Positions 48,727 through 61,184 of a DNA stretch of 64,000 nucleotides are shown piece by piece. Under the pieces are notes generated by a model, which was not told the DNA's origin, did no database searches, and saw nothing but the letters and a program-made list of their open reading frames with translations. Each line of letters starts with the position of its first letter. Positions within the stretch are counted from its first letter, which is position 1. The DNA comes from Xiphydria camelus (Eukaryota > Arthropoda > Insecta > Hymenoptera > Xiphydriidae), in contig OY783192.1 of assembly GCA_963678675.1 (NCBI GenBank), forward strand, positions 35,371,250 through 35,435,249, in the 5' to 3' direction. The translations under genes were made by a program, and so were the position numbers.

Positions 48727-49577
48727 CCCAGGGAGAGAAATAAGGTAAATAAAAACCCCATCTGCGGAATGAGAGACAGCAAGCTAAATTTGTGCAGAGA
48801 CTTTCGTTTTGATGTTCTAATGAAACACCAAAAAGTCTCATATGCTCACCTTTGTGTGTCTCGAGATATCGAAGGTCAAAAGTAATGAAAATCAGTTTTT
48901 TGCGAAAATCTCGCTTCCGATTATTCTGGTGTCTTAAGAAGTCATAACAAAATTTACGTAAAACAACATTCTCTACAAATTTGGTTCTATACATTTTTTT
49001 GTACGTTTTTGTTGATATCGTAAACATGGATTAGGCCTACCGGGAATACCATGTCTAGAAAATCGCACCTTGCGTTCTACTTCAAAAGTGGTGCGGAAAA
49101 GGATGCATTTGCATTTTTGTTATTAATTATTTATTATAATTTCTTTTATAAATGAACAAACTTTTAACTGAAATAATAATGGGAATTCAATTTTTTAGTA
49201 TAACTACTAAGAAAAGTGCATTTATAGTCATAGCTCCGCAGTATATACAGTATATTACCTATTAAAAAATGCACGCTCCCGCTTCTTCACGCTATATCTC
49301 GAAAACGGTTGATCGTACAAAAAAAATGTATACAACCAAATTTGTAGAGAATGTTGTTTTACGTAAATTTTATTATAACTTCTTAAGACATCAGACTAAC
49401 CGGAAGCAAAATTTTCGCAAAAAACTGATTTTCATGACCTTTGACCTTCGATATCTCGAGACGCACAAGGGTGAGCATATGTGACTTTTTGGTGCTTCAT
49501 TAGAACATCAAAACGAAGGTCTCTGCAAAAATTTAGCTCGCTGTCATTCCGCAGAGGGGAAGTCTTATTTCCCTGGG
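48727..49577. repeat. Inverted repeat with ~290-bp arms
   Basis: The arms 48727-49020 and 49290-49577 are inverse copies across nearly their full length, separated by about 270 bp. Shared blocks include CTCTACAAATTTGGTT, AAAATCAGTTTTTTGCGAAA and CTCGAGATATCGAAGGTCA. The mirrored open frames in them have no family resemblance. A read-through transcript would make a long double-stranded RNA. Confidence 0.8.
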
Positions 49578-49909
49578 CTCTATGACGGCACCGTCCAGAC
49601 AGAGCGATATTTCCGATGTTTCCTATTTCCAATGGGAAACTCGGATACAAGCAACAGGCAACAGCTTTCTTTGATGCCATGCCGCCCGCAGTTTACGAGT
49701 AGCAATTAAATTGTCGCCAGTCGACGGGATACTCGTGTTGCCAACATGTTGCCAACATTTTGTATCCCAGTTTGTACCTAGATTCGGGATACTGGCTGTT
49801 GCCGAGTATCCGTCGACTTGTTGCTAGTCGACGGGATACATGTTGACAACACCGAGATTATCGTGTTGCCAACTTGTTGCCAACATTTTGTATCCCGGTA
49901 CAGACTTAC

Positions 49910-50410
49910 ACTTAGTCACCGCGCGACAACGGCGCGAACCGCGCGCGGACGGTTTCAACGCGCGGCGGATGATTGATAGCGCGGAGTACGAGGCGAACGA
50001 GCGATCGTACGAACGTGCGAGCGAGCGACTACCGGCGAGCAATACGCGTAGAAGATTACGCTTCTACGGTAATAATCTCCTTCTTCTGGTCCGCGAAGAT
50101 ACGTCGGTGATTAATGCCGGCACTACCGGGGCTACACACTTCGCCCCGGGGCCACAAAGCGCGCGGAGATATATGATAAACGACCGCGTAATCACACGGG
50201 GCTGCGCTCGGTTTCGCGCTGTTTTCAATTCTTCCACGTTCCTCTGGTCCGCGTTTCTTCTAGTCTGCCTTTTCGGTCTTCGGGGGTGGTCGGTGGGTTT
50301 GTAAAGTTTTTCGGTAGTAGAAATCGGGTATTACAGCGAATATAGGTAGTGCGTGTGAAAGTGCACGGAAGGGCTGACACGATAAATGTAACTGTGTCCA
50401 CTGTGAAAAG
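49910..50410. other. Gene-free CpG-rich stretch between two mobile elements
   Basis: A 154-codon frame (49840-50304) spans the transposon border and is not gene-like. Nothing else supportable. Confidence 0.45.
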
Positions 50411-50679
50411 GATATCGATACACACATTAGTTCTAATAGGTCGTATCCCACATTCAGAAAAATGTCCAAGAGACGATAAAAACGTTTGTTATTCTTTAGA
50501 ATAATCGTTATAACAGTTTGAACGTTTCTTTATCAAGTGATATTATCACTTGTTTATCAATATTACAAAGATATATATAATAAGTGACATAGGCACGATA
50601 AGGAGGGAAAGAGAGCGATAAAAGATTGTCGCTTTCCGATGTGGGATACGACCTATTAGAACTAAGGTATCGATATATC
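50411..50679. mobile_element. MITE with ~40-bp terminal inverted repeats
   Basis: The left end GATATCGATAC, then TTAGTTCTAATAGGTCGTAT and CCCACAT, recurs inverted at 50640-50679. The interior has a central palindrome (AAGTGATATTATCACTTG near 50536-50553). No ORF and no clear target duplication. Confidence 0.7.
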
Positions 50680-50966
50680 GCTTCTTAAATAAAACAACGT
50701 CATAACTCAAATAACGTCACAAGTCGGAGTGAGGGCATTTTTTTTGATTTTGCAGATGTTTATTATGTTTGCACAAAAAGTTTAAGTACTTGATAATTAA
50801 TACAACTGATTGCTCTGCCGAAATATACAAATATTTTTGTTATACATTATTTCATATACAAATGACAGCAATTCGAAACTTTAAATGCGCGTTTTCTAGC
50901 ATTTTGAGCTATGACGTTGTTTTTTATTTAATAAGCGATAGGTTTTTAGCTGTTTTTACCAGAGTG

Positions 50967-51090
50967 CAAGAATTTACATTACAATTTACCAGATTCGAAG
51001 AAAAAATTGATCTTCGCTACAATCGAGTTACGTGTACTTCTTTTACTGTAAAGACGGTCGAATTTACCATGTCAGTCTTTCCGTATATTA
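50967..51090 (+). repeat. Dispersed repeat shared with 61.2-61.4 kb
   Basis: Shares TTTACATTACAATTTACCAG and TACGTGTACTTCT.TTA..GTAAA with the minus strand of 61255-61440. Confidence 0.5.
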
Positions 51091-54000
51091 AAAAAAAAAA
51101 GTACAACTCGGGGGATGCAGAGGAGAACCAGGAGGGGATGATTACAAGCAACAAGAATTCGAACGTCGAGAGAGCGGCGGTCCGAACGCGGTAATTCAGC
51201 GATAAACTCGAAAGACCTCGCGCCATCATCTGGGTCAGCTCATTGTACATCCATATACGTATATATATATACACGGGCGAAAGAAACGGCAGAGATTACC
51301 TACCGGGCTTAACCTCCGGGCATTTTGTAAGAGAGCGCGCGTGCACCGGACTTTTATATCTTACCGGGCGCAATAAAACCCTCCGCGTTTTCACAGCTTC
51401 TGTACTCGCCGACCGCCAATCGTCGTCGCGCGTTGCCCGCGCCGGATCTCCTCGCGACGACGACGACGACGCCGCCGAGACGCTCGCGCTGAAAATCGCG
51501 ATTGCCGTGTACCGCGCGCCGTGCAATTGCCGCTGCGACTGCGGCGATACGGTGCTCCGCGCGTCGCGATGATCATCTTCCCGTATAATTTACCGACTCG
51601 TCGACGTTCGCTCGCGCCGGCATCGCGCGCGCGTCGTTTCTTTCTATGTATTCCGTCTGTCGGAGTTGTTTCATGCGCGCCCGCGCACTTTATCGTGGCT
51701 TGTAAATGAAACGATCCTCCGAGAGAGTCGAGTGCCCCGATCGCGACACGAGATACTCGATACGGTAGATCGCAAGGGCTGTTTCGACGTTCGTGGTGAC
51801 TTCGAGGTACCTCGCGTTGCTATTTTTTGTTTATTTCTGTTGGGCCTCGCATTTGTGCAACTATACGCGTGGCATGCGAGGAGCTACCACATATATCGAG
51901 TGCAATCGAAAAAGAGTTAATCGTATGGTTGATGAAAGAAATATATAGAGAGAATCCAGGTCACAAATTGACCATGCCAAATCACTCGAGAGAATCGTCC
52001 GCGCGTCTCCTCGACTCGAGAAATTCTCGAGAGGACTCGCCTCGCCGTTCGTGCGGCACTTCCGCGCGTCGAGAGCCCGGCGCGCCGCGGTTGAAGAGAG
52101 CAGCAATCGACGCAACGACGATCTCACGCGGAGAGGATGGGTCCTCGGGACACGTTAGGTGGGTCAGCTTCGGCTTCGTCTCGGCGGGTGAGTCATTCCG
52201 GGCCCGCGGCGGCGTTGCGGCCTGGCGCCAGCGTTGCGCAATACGCGCGCGGCACCCTCGCGCCGAGGAGATATATCTCGCATACGAGCGCGCGAACGCA
52301 CTCTCTCGAGCTCTCCGTCTACCCGCTATCTTCCTCCCGCGCCGATTTCGCGCAGATTCGACGCTCGCGTAACGGCGGCTCCGCGGGAGAGGCGCACCGG
52401 GTTCCCTCGAAGTGTCGCGTTTTTCTTTTGCTCTCCTTCGCCGTAAATTTCTGTCGATTTAACCTTCGCGCGCTCATGTGTGATATTATGCTTCCTAAAT
52501 TTATCTAATTCGCGTATTGTATTGCGCTGAAACGCCCACATACGATGATAACACTTCTCCCGCTTCTTCTGTCCTCTTACTTCGCCCATTCCCCGTGCGA
52601 ACCATACTAGACACACCCGCGAAACGACTGTACGTAGGCATACAGATATCCGAGACCCTGAGAATAACAATCCGTTTCCCCCGGTTCAGGTGTGTCGACG
52701 CCGTACGCACGCACGCACGCAACGAGCGTACACGCGCGCACGTGCGAGTATAAGTGCGTCCACGCAAGATCGACTCCCACGCCCGATGCGAGAGGATCGC
52801 AAGCGAGCCTCGTGAGAGATTTCGAGAGCCACGCGCCCGAGCGGTGAGAGTAAAACGTTGCGCGACGTATGCCCGCGCCCAGGAGAGGGAGAGAGAAGAG
52901 ACGGCGAAGAGGGAGAGGCCGGCACTCGGGAGAAAATAATATGTAATCGTCATTAATGAGGTTATACGTGTAAACGCGAGGAACGAGACGGGTCCGGTGC
53001 GGATTTCCTCTCCTCCGAGGTCTCCACGGACGTGTTTACGTTCACATTTTCACCTGGGAAAGACGTCACGCAGGGAGCTTGAGACGGATTTGAAGAAATG
53101 CATCGTACGCTGCACTTTCATCCGCTGATGTATCATAATAACGTCGAGGAATGCTGCCCAGCGATTCCTCCCCCGAAAGCACCTTCCTCGCGATCTCCCG
53201 GCCACCCCGTGGAGGGAATTTATCGCTACACGGCTCTCGTAACGCCAGTGGGATGCCTATGGGTGCGTTTTATAACGAGGCGATATACTCGGGCGGTCTT
53301 AACGGTACAGCGACTCCACTGTGCCGCCGCGTTGCGCATCGCGCGGCACAACGCACCTATAGGCAGGCGCCTGGAAGAATAATTACTATCGCCGCGCACA
53401 CAGTACCCGACTATCTCCGCGGTGCACTCCTCGATATCCTCTTCCGCGCGAGTAGCAAGAGCTTCGAAGCCCTTCGCGAGGCGAGCGAGGGTGCATTTCG
53501 ATGTAGTTTCTCGTTCCGTGAAAATCTCAGAGAGGTGTTTGTCGAGAAAAAAATGAAGAATAGATCGGAACGTATATACGATTAATTTGATAATTGCCGA
53601 TGATTGAGTAACGATTGAAATATTAAAACGCTGACAAAAGGAGTGCTCAAACTCATCATCTCTCATTCAATCCTATCGTACGTCTCTCCTACTGCTCGGC
53701 GCAGCATCCCCTTTAAACAATTTCCCAGACTTGCTGAAAATCGAAGAAGAGAGCGGAGCTCGCGGAGGGATCGAAAGAATCGCGTTCCCCGTGGATGAAA
53801 AAAAGAACCCGCGCGAGCCGTTCGTACCCGACGCTGCGTGGGGAAGAAGCGCGCCGCGCGGTCCGGTCGCAGCGGCGCAAAGCGGCAGAAACGGGGCCCC
53901 GGGGTGGCGATCAGGGACTATAGGTGCTCGGAGGCGCTCATAAATCTTGTCCCTAACGCTCGGGTTTATTACTCGTAATCAAGCAGCCATGAATTCTGCT

Positions 54001-54507
54001 GAAATCACCTACGTTATAGGCCGCGCCGTTGCCTTCTACTTATCCTCGCCCTGCGATGCTGCGCGGACATCCCTCGCTTCATCCCCCGGTATTCGGATCC
54101 GCGCGGATCTTTCGCTGTGCGAGTCGAAGCGAGAGAGGGAATCGCCGCGCGCCTCTCTCTCTCTCTCTTCTCGCCGCGACGTAAGAGAAAATAACACGGA
54201 GTAATGCAGTTCCGCGAAAAGTGCATCGCGGGAGGGAGATGGCGAAATGAGCGAACCCTCGAAAAAATTCGAGCACCGCAACGCGCCTCCGCTCGTCCGC
54301 GCTGCGAGAGAGGCACGAATTTTTTTTTCACGCCAATGCCTCTCAGTTGCGTCATATTTATGGTGTCGTATACGGAATAGTACCGCGTCCGCCATGTAGG
54401 GTAAGTTGTCCCAACGTGCAAGCCCGATGTGGATCTCTGTCGATTATTTTTCTGGCTTCTCGGTCAGGGATATCACCAGCTGTGGATCACCGACTCGTAG
54501 AGAACCG
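51091..54507. other. Gene-free CpG-rich block
   Basis: Open frames up to 181 codons exist on both strands without family resemblance. (CT)n lies near 54151-54171. No gene, RNA or mobile element is supported. Confidence 0.5.
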
Positions 54508-54708
54508 CACCGAGAGAACAATTTATTTCTAGTCAATGTGTGATAAATGTTTGTTTAAATATGGCGAAATAAATATTCCTTAACTATTTCCGGATGAAAT
54601 GAATATTTTAATAATTAATAGATGTATTTTTTATCGTCCTAACAAAATGTTTATTTCGCCGCATTGGAAATTACATTTATTTACTATTAATTAACTATCT
54701 TCTCGGTG
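54508..54708. mobile_element. CACCGAGAG-ended MITE (201 bp)
   Basis: Ends CACCGAGAGAACAATTTATT and its inverse pattern ...CTATCTTCTCGGTG. The inner block GGCGAAATAAATATT is shared with 39010-39266, and its inverse (TTTATTTCGCCGC) appears near the right end. The ends resemble CACTGAGA of 13285-13774. No TA duplication is evident. Confidence 0.65.
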
Positions 54709-57455
54709 CACACGTCGCAACGGCAGTGGCGTGCACCGATTGCTATAGTAAAAAATCGCCCTATCTTAAAACCTTTTTTAAAATGCCGATCCTCTCTTGG
54801 GTATTTCATCTTCGACGACCGGCCCATAAATACGATACTAAGTAATTTTCACGACTCTCTTTTCTCTCCGGGCGTCAGGTCGTGTCGGGTTACGCGTATG
54901 CGCGATTCTCGGAGTGAAATTTAATTGGCACCCTGCCCTGACCTTTCCGCTACCTTTGTGCCGCTCCGCGCTGCTCCAGATACGCGCGAGCGTGTGCACC
55001 CACTCTGTTGTGCGTGCGTAGGTGTCCGCGCGGGGTTATAGTAGCTGAGATCGAGTAGTGAAACGGCGGAAGGGGTGTGGGGGGGATAGAGACTCCACGG
55101 TTTGCGCAATGGACGCGGTATTTAATAATCGTCGATGATAAATAACGCGCTATTAATCTGCCTAGTGTTCCTCAAAGGTACCGCCGCTCCTTCTCTCTCT
55201 GCCCCCTCGATAACATATCCCCCAAAACTATACGCGCGCGCGTATATCGCCTCCCTGTCTCCTACTCGCCTCTGATTACCGCTACTTAACGCGCGCGGTC
55301 GAATATCGCCCCGGGAACGCGCGGCGTGTTTCGTTCGTTCGTTTCCAAGGAGAGAGAGAGAGAGAGAGAACTGGAACTGGAACGACGACAACGCCGCGGC
55401 GCGCGTATGTGCGCGACTTCTTTCTCTCGTTTTTTCGGTAGGCATTCGATTTACCTATACTCGCCGCCTGACCCCGAAACCGACCCGGGAGCGCGAGCGT
55501 GTTTCGCAAGCGTCTCCAGCAGCGATATCGCCGGGACGAACGAGCGTTCGGAGAAGTCCTCCCGCGAGGATCGCCGCGCGTCGATTGTCTTGAAAGCCTG
55601 GAGCGCGACTCGCGTGATTTCCTCGGCGGTATACGAAATCGCAACTCTCTCGTTCTGCTATTTTTTTTATGCATTGATATTTGGTATTTCTCAGTGCTCT
55701 TCGTTATTATATCTCTGTTAAATATTTCGATTGTTGTTTTTTCGGAGGAGAAATTGTGTTCAAATTTTACCGAAGCATAGCTCGTCACCGTCGCAGCATC
55801 CTGGTCCATTTTCATCTTGCCCGTCACATTCGAACTTTGGACCCGACAAGACTTCTACCCTCCGAATGTATCGACGAGGAACAGCTTCCTCGTGACGCGA
55901 GAGCTGCCAAATTAATTCTCACGCGCAGCCATCGTCAACAAACTATTTAGACTTATACAAATATTGCAACAGCCCGCTACTTATATTTGATTAATGGGAA
56001 TAACTCGACTGCGCGTTACGACGGAAAATATTTTAGAAAGGTAAACATATTTCGAGCGGTATTTGAAAAATCTTCGGCTGGGAAAAATCGGAAACCTCCC
56101 GCAAGCGTGAGGGAATCCATCGCGGTACGAGTAATCTCAAGATAATTCCCATCCGCGGTGCGCAGCTTCCGTATTGGATTCTCCCTCATCTCCTCTCCTA
56201 TCGTTTCTTCGTATCCATCTCCTTTCTTTTTCTCTTGGCCACGGAACCTCCGCACTTTGGAGACGATCGTTAGGTTTTCACGATCAATCACGCGGCGAGC
56301 TTTATCTCCGTGGAGCATCGCGCGCTGAGATGGACCGTTATTCGTGAAGTTGGTGTGGATCGATGGGTGAGGAGAGAAACAAGGGAAGAAGCCATAGAGC
56401 GATTCCATATCCATCGAACGTAGCGGATTTTTCGTAAACAATTCGTTTACTCAGTTCGATCCTCTCGATTTGTAATTGCAAATGTAAATTATAATTTTGA
56501 AATAATAAATCCCTCATTGTGTGTGGTACACATTCACCGCAGTGCCGTAAAGTCCCGCTAAGAGAAATCAATAAAAATGTGTAGGCAACTCTCGAGCGAA
56601 TGATCGATCGATCTACATAGAATCAATACGGACCTCCTCCTCACAGATCGAATCGATACGGATACCCGAGGAACCTTTCTTCGGCGCGACTGCACCGCCT
56701 CCTCGCCTGTCATAACTGTCCTAAGTAAGTTCTCAAAGGGACCAAATTATCTCATATACCGAACCCCGATTTTTCCCCCGGGCCGATCGAACGATAATTT
56801 TCAATAGCCGGCGATCAGCGCGCAACGACGATCGATACCCGCGCGTTTACTCCGCGGCTTCCCAGAAGCGCGCGGGCGGCGCGCCGGCCGCTCCTCGGAA
56901 GGCGGACTCGGGGCGCGCGAGCGGTCAGGAGGTAATATTAAAAATAATTGTCAGCTGTCACACATACGTCGTGACCCCGTCTCGGCCGCTCGTGAGATCG
57001 TTACCTCTCGCGCGCCGCTCCGTAGAACGCATAGCACGACTGTATGTGTATACGCGCGCAAAGAGAATCGTACGGAATAATTCGGATATTTATCAGCGGG
57101 CGAGATCGTTGCGCCCCGAGACGCCGAGTGAGTGACTGGGCGACCCGCCGAGGTTTCTCGCCTGTGAACTTTGACATCGCCCACCGCGGTCCACTCGCGT
57201 GAACGCGCGCGGGCGCGCGCGCAGGTACCTACGGCATTCGCGTGACTCCTGTCAGGGAGAGAAAAAAATCGTGATGATCCGTCACGCCGTTTCTACGTCC
57301 TCGCTCGTCTCCGTTTCGGTTGCGTTCCTCGCGCGCCGTCTCCCGGATCGATCGATCGCTTATGTACCTATTTGTACCGCGATGCTTCGTACTAAGCCTG
57401 CGATTTTCTGCATAACGCCCATTGACATGTTTGCGAAAATTGAGATCTCTCTTGA
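54709..57455. other. Gene-free stretch
   Basis: CpG-rich with a (GA)n run at 55350-55369. A 181-codon minus-strand frame (55282-55827) has simple composition and is not recognised. Nothing supportable. Confidence 0.45.
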
Positions 57456-58330
57456 ATTGATCGCTAGACGATCCTATCTTGCGTACTTTTTTCGCGCTGA
57501 TTACGAGAGTGAAAGATATATTGAGGGTATCTCAAAGAGAGACCGAGATATCGGTGATTTTTTATGGGAAAATAATTTTTTCGTATATATAAAGCCATCG
57601 ATGTCTCATATTTCCTTCGAAATATCGACTTAATAACCATGCTTTTCGTAATCAACGCGAAAAAATATATGAGATAGGATGATCAAGCGATCGATTCCAG
57701 AGACTTTGATTTCCGCGAAAAAATTGAAAAAGTGTCAAGTGAAATGTCATTTCAAATTTTTTCGATTTCTCGCAAAAATCGAAACCCCTAAAATCGATTG
57801 CTACACTGAGACAAAAAAAAGATTAAAAATTATTCTGTTAGAAGGATAATCTGAGTACGAAAGGTAAAATAGATCAAAAATTATGCTAGGGAAGGTTAAA
57901 TTTTAAACCCTGGAAAAGGGGATAATTTTTGATCTATTTTACCTTTCGTACTCAGATTATTATCCTTCTAACAGAATAATTTTTAATCGTTTTTTTTCTA
58001 AGTGTAGACCATCTAATCTTACGTGTTTTTTTTCGCGCTGATTACGAAAACCATAGATATGTTGGGGAAATCTCAAAGAAACACAGAGATGCTCATGATT
58101 TTATGGGAAAAAAAAATTACCTCTTATACATAAAATCGCAGATATTTTATGTCTCTTTCAATAGTCGTGCTTTTTGTAATTAGCGCGAAAAAATACCCGA
58201 GACACACAAGCTGGTGGAGCGACCGATTCCAGAGATTTCGATTTTCGGCAAAATGTCAAGGGGTTCGCGAATAATCGAAATCTCCGGAATCGGACTCTCG
58301 ATCACCCTTATTCGGTGTATTGTTTCACAC
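57456..58330 (+). repeat. Two tandem units of a ~338-bp repeat, split by a MITE
   Basis: Unit 1 (57456-57801) and unit 2 (58006-58330) share in order TTTTTTCGCGCTGATTACGA, ATCTCAAAGA, GATTTTATGGGAAAA, TTTGTAAT.A.CGCGAAAAA, CGATTCCAGAGA and AATGTCAAG. The start-to-start distance of about 541 bp less the MITE (203 bp with duplication) gives a ~338-bp period. A further piece lies at 10430-10720. No coding potential; satellite-like. Confidence 0.7.
57804..58004. mobile_element. Palindromic CACTGAG MITE, copy 2 (201 bp)
   Basis: Same arms as 46081-46275, flanked by TA (57802-57803, 58005-58006). It sits inside the tandem repeat, so insertion postdates the array. The right end reads CTAAGTG, one base off the left. 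Confidence 0.85.
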
Positions 58331-59298
58331 CGATACCGAAAATCATTTCTCGAGGGTGTGTGACGCACGCGATATTTTCCGACGAGACGCGAGTATAGTC
58401 TGTACGTCGAGAGCCTCGCCTCTGACTTTGTTCGTCGGTGCGTATTTTCCCCCCGCCGAATGACTGGACGAATTAATAATTGACGCTGCACCTGCGCGTG
58501 GATACGCCACGCGCGCGAGAGACGTAACCCGACTCCGAACGAAAATCAATGAACCGCACCGTGAACTCTGGCTCCGGCGCGTGACCGTGCACGACCACGC
58601 GTGACCGGCGAGTCACGAGCGCGCGCTTCCGCGGCGGTTCCGGCGACGTGCCGCGGTCTACCTCGTGCTTCGCGAGCGAGCTTACGCAGACTCTCGCCGT
58701 CCCTCTCTGGCCCGCCCGCCCTCTCCGTCTTTCGAAGGATGGAGGAGGAGGAGAGTACCGCGGCGATTCGGCATTGGAAATGCGTTGCGCATCGGTGTAT
58801 CGCGCGTCACGGATCAACGAGCCCGGCGCGCTTTGCACGCGAATCACGCGCGCGAACGCCACACGGCGCCGATTTAAACGTTAATGGGTTAATATCGGCG
58901 GACCATCGTCGCCGGGCTCGCGCGTCGAAAATATTCGTCGGCGGCCGACGAATCGAGAGGGCCGTTTAACCGGGAGGGGGGGGGGGCTTGGGCGCGGTGC
59001 AGTCTGCACGTGCGAGGGAATTCGCGCGCGTCGCGCGCTCTGAATATTGCATACGTGCTTCGGCTCGGCTCGGGTTCGGTGAGTGCGACCGACGAGTTGT
59101 CGATTTCGTAAGGAAGGAAATTAATGCTCGGGCGACCAAACATCAGCTGCGGGAGAGTGAAATCGTGTTATCGCTTTTGCGATTGAATTGGCTGCTGATT
59201 CCGCTTGTCAATATTTCTACAACATCGAATTGTCAGCTCGATGATATTTTTATAGACTTTCGTCAGCTACGGAAGGATATACGTGTTCTTCATTGCGA
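58331..59298. other. Gene-free CpG-rich stretch
   Basis: Overlapping frames on both strands with no family resemblance. A G-run lies at about 58975-58987. Nothing supportable. Confidence 0.45.
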
Positions 59299-59516
59299 CA
59301 CAGAGAAAAAGAATTAATTAGATGTAGGTACTGAAAATTACTTGCGGGGTCGCAACTAATTATCTATTTATATCAATGAAATTTTTTAACGCGTCAATTA
59401 TATATCTTTTTCTCACAATCACGTGCAATGGTAGGTATTTGATTGCTGGGAAGAAATATCTAATTAATATGAAAAAAGATTTAATTTAGAGCCAACTAAC
59501 TCTTTTTTTCTCTGTG
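59299..59516. mobile_element. CACAGAGAAAAA-ended MITE (218 bp)
   Basis: It begins CACAGAGAAAAAGAATTAAT and ends with the inverse pattern ...CTCTTTTTTTCTCTGTG. AT-rich interior with no ORF. The ends resemble CACTGAGAAAAA of the other MITEs. No clear target duplication. Confidence 0.6.
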
Positions 59517-61184
59517 AAGAAAAATCGATAGAAAAATCGAGAAGAATAAACTGCAGAAGCGCGAGGCGCTTCGCGCGCCGGTCTCTGAATATTGCATCTC
59601 GTCCCGGGGTGCGGGAATTTAGCCTTTAAACCCGAGAAACTACGCTTGAATTAAATATAGCCAACGCGTACTCGTTCGCGCGTATACGGGAACCGCGTTT
59701 CTGGGCGGGAAAATGCACGAGGAAAATTGTGAGAAAATTCTCGAACGTCGTCCGTCACGATACACCGTCGCGTGTACGTATAGGAACGTGCAGCATCCGA
59801 GGTACACGATCCTCCTCGGGAACGGGTGGTCGTGTGGAGGGACGGCGGGAATCTCGATACTTTCGTTGCGCGGCTGCTTCGTCGAACACATCTCGCGGCG
59901 GCTCGATACGATCGCCTCGGCTCGCCGCTATAGGTGGATTGATTGATCTCTCGCGTCGACGTTTTCGTAGTTATCCTGAGAAATAACGTTGTGCAATCCC
60001 AGAGATCCCAAACAGAAATTACATACGGCGCGCTCCACGAGAGAACTCGCGACGCGTTGCGATCCCTGCGTCATGCGTGTTACACGCGTGCAGTTCTTCT
60101 ATTTTGAGAAATCGCCATTTCGACCCTCGCCTAAAATTCTTTCGGTGTGTATTTTTGCGGCGAGAGAATTATTATTTTTTTTTCTCGCAAAACTCTACGA
60201 CAAAAAGAGATGAAGACCTCGTAATCACGCGATCCAGCGAACAACTAAATTTCGAACGACTGTATCTCGCCGAAATAAATCATCGACGTCGCCTCCTCGA
60301 GGCGAGCGGTCCGCGCATCGGATCTTCTCAGGCCGACGGATGGAAAGCGACCGCGAAGAAATATATCCGCGCGCGTAGCCTTTACCGCCGCGCGTTCGGA
60401 CGTTTGGCGTGTCGTAGATTAATACGCGAGCCGACAGAAACGTCTCTCCACGTCGCGCGGCGCCCGCGCAATCAAGAAGCGCGCGCCACCGCGGGTCAGC
60501 CTCCCACGACTGCAGAGAGCGTAATACGCAACGTTGAGCGCGCCGCGCGCGGGTATGATGTTCTTCTTAAAGCCGCGCGCCCCCGCGAGTATGTATCACC
60601 GGGGCATTAATAATAAACCCGGAGAGTATATAAACGATGCATTCGCGAGACCCGCGATCGGCTTGCGACCTCTCTCTCTCTCTCATCTCTCGGTCGCCTC
60701 CTCTTCTCCCTCGCCTCAAAGAGGGACAAGAGGAATAAATAGTCCTCGTTACGCGCGCGGCCCGACGGAGGAGGTTCGAATTCTCCGGGAGGTCGACGAA
60801 CGTCGTCGCGGCGCGGGTATTACCGACGCGATGCTCCGCTCCTCGCCGTTCCGCCGATAAGCGAGAGAGAGAGAAAGAGAGGGGGGCTGGAATAAGAGGG
60901 GCCCAGATATTTACGACCTAATTTCACCGTACAACGCGGCTATGCGCGTATTTACGACCTAATTTCACCGTATATATCCCACGCGTAGAGAGAAGCAGCG
61001 CCGCGAGTTTGTCCTCGCTCTCTGCTCTGGGTTCGACCGATCGCGCGTCCTCTCGGATGCTCCGGGGGGCGAGTGGGGTGGTGGGCTTCTTATGTTAGCC
61101 GCGTCGCGTCGATGGGAGGGAGGAGGGATGCGTTTAAGTAACGTCCGGTAAATTTTCGCTGGAAATATTCGCAATTAAAAACGA
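59517..61184. other. Gene-free CpG-rich stretch with a short tandem duplication
   Basis: At 60908-60972 a 24-base segment (TATTTACGACCTAATTTCAC onward) is repeated exactly with a 41-bp period. No gene is recognised; a 177-codon frame (60077-60610) is compositionally biased. Confidence 0.45.
60908..60972. repeat. Two-copy tandem duplication, 41-bp period
   Basis: Exact 24-base copies at 60908-60931 and 60949-60972. Confidence 0.9.

Larger units (their letters stand above)
47531..49908. mobile_element. 2.4-kb foldback-like element with GTTGGCAAC subterminal repeats
   Basis: The outer ends 47531-47577 and 49862-49908 are inverse copies, 43 of 47 bases by eye, each reading inward TAAGTCT..ACCGGGATAC, then AAAATGTTGGCAA. 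GTTGGCAAC or its complement recurs many times just inside both ends (47550-47670, 49733-49890), as expected of subterminal transposase-binding repeats. The interior holds a MITE inserted in (TAGG)n (48436-48648) and long inverted arms (48727-49020, 49290-49577), but no transposase. The flank CACTTA occurs on both sides, but the exact border and duplication are unresolved. Confidence 0.65.

Noticed and set aside
48677..49484. Mirrored frames in the 48.7/49.3 kb inverted arms
   Set aside because: Similarity follows from the inverted repeat; no domain and no start or stop conservation.
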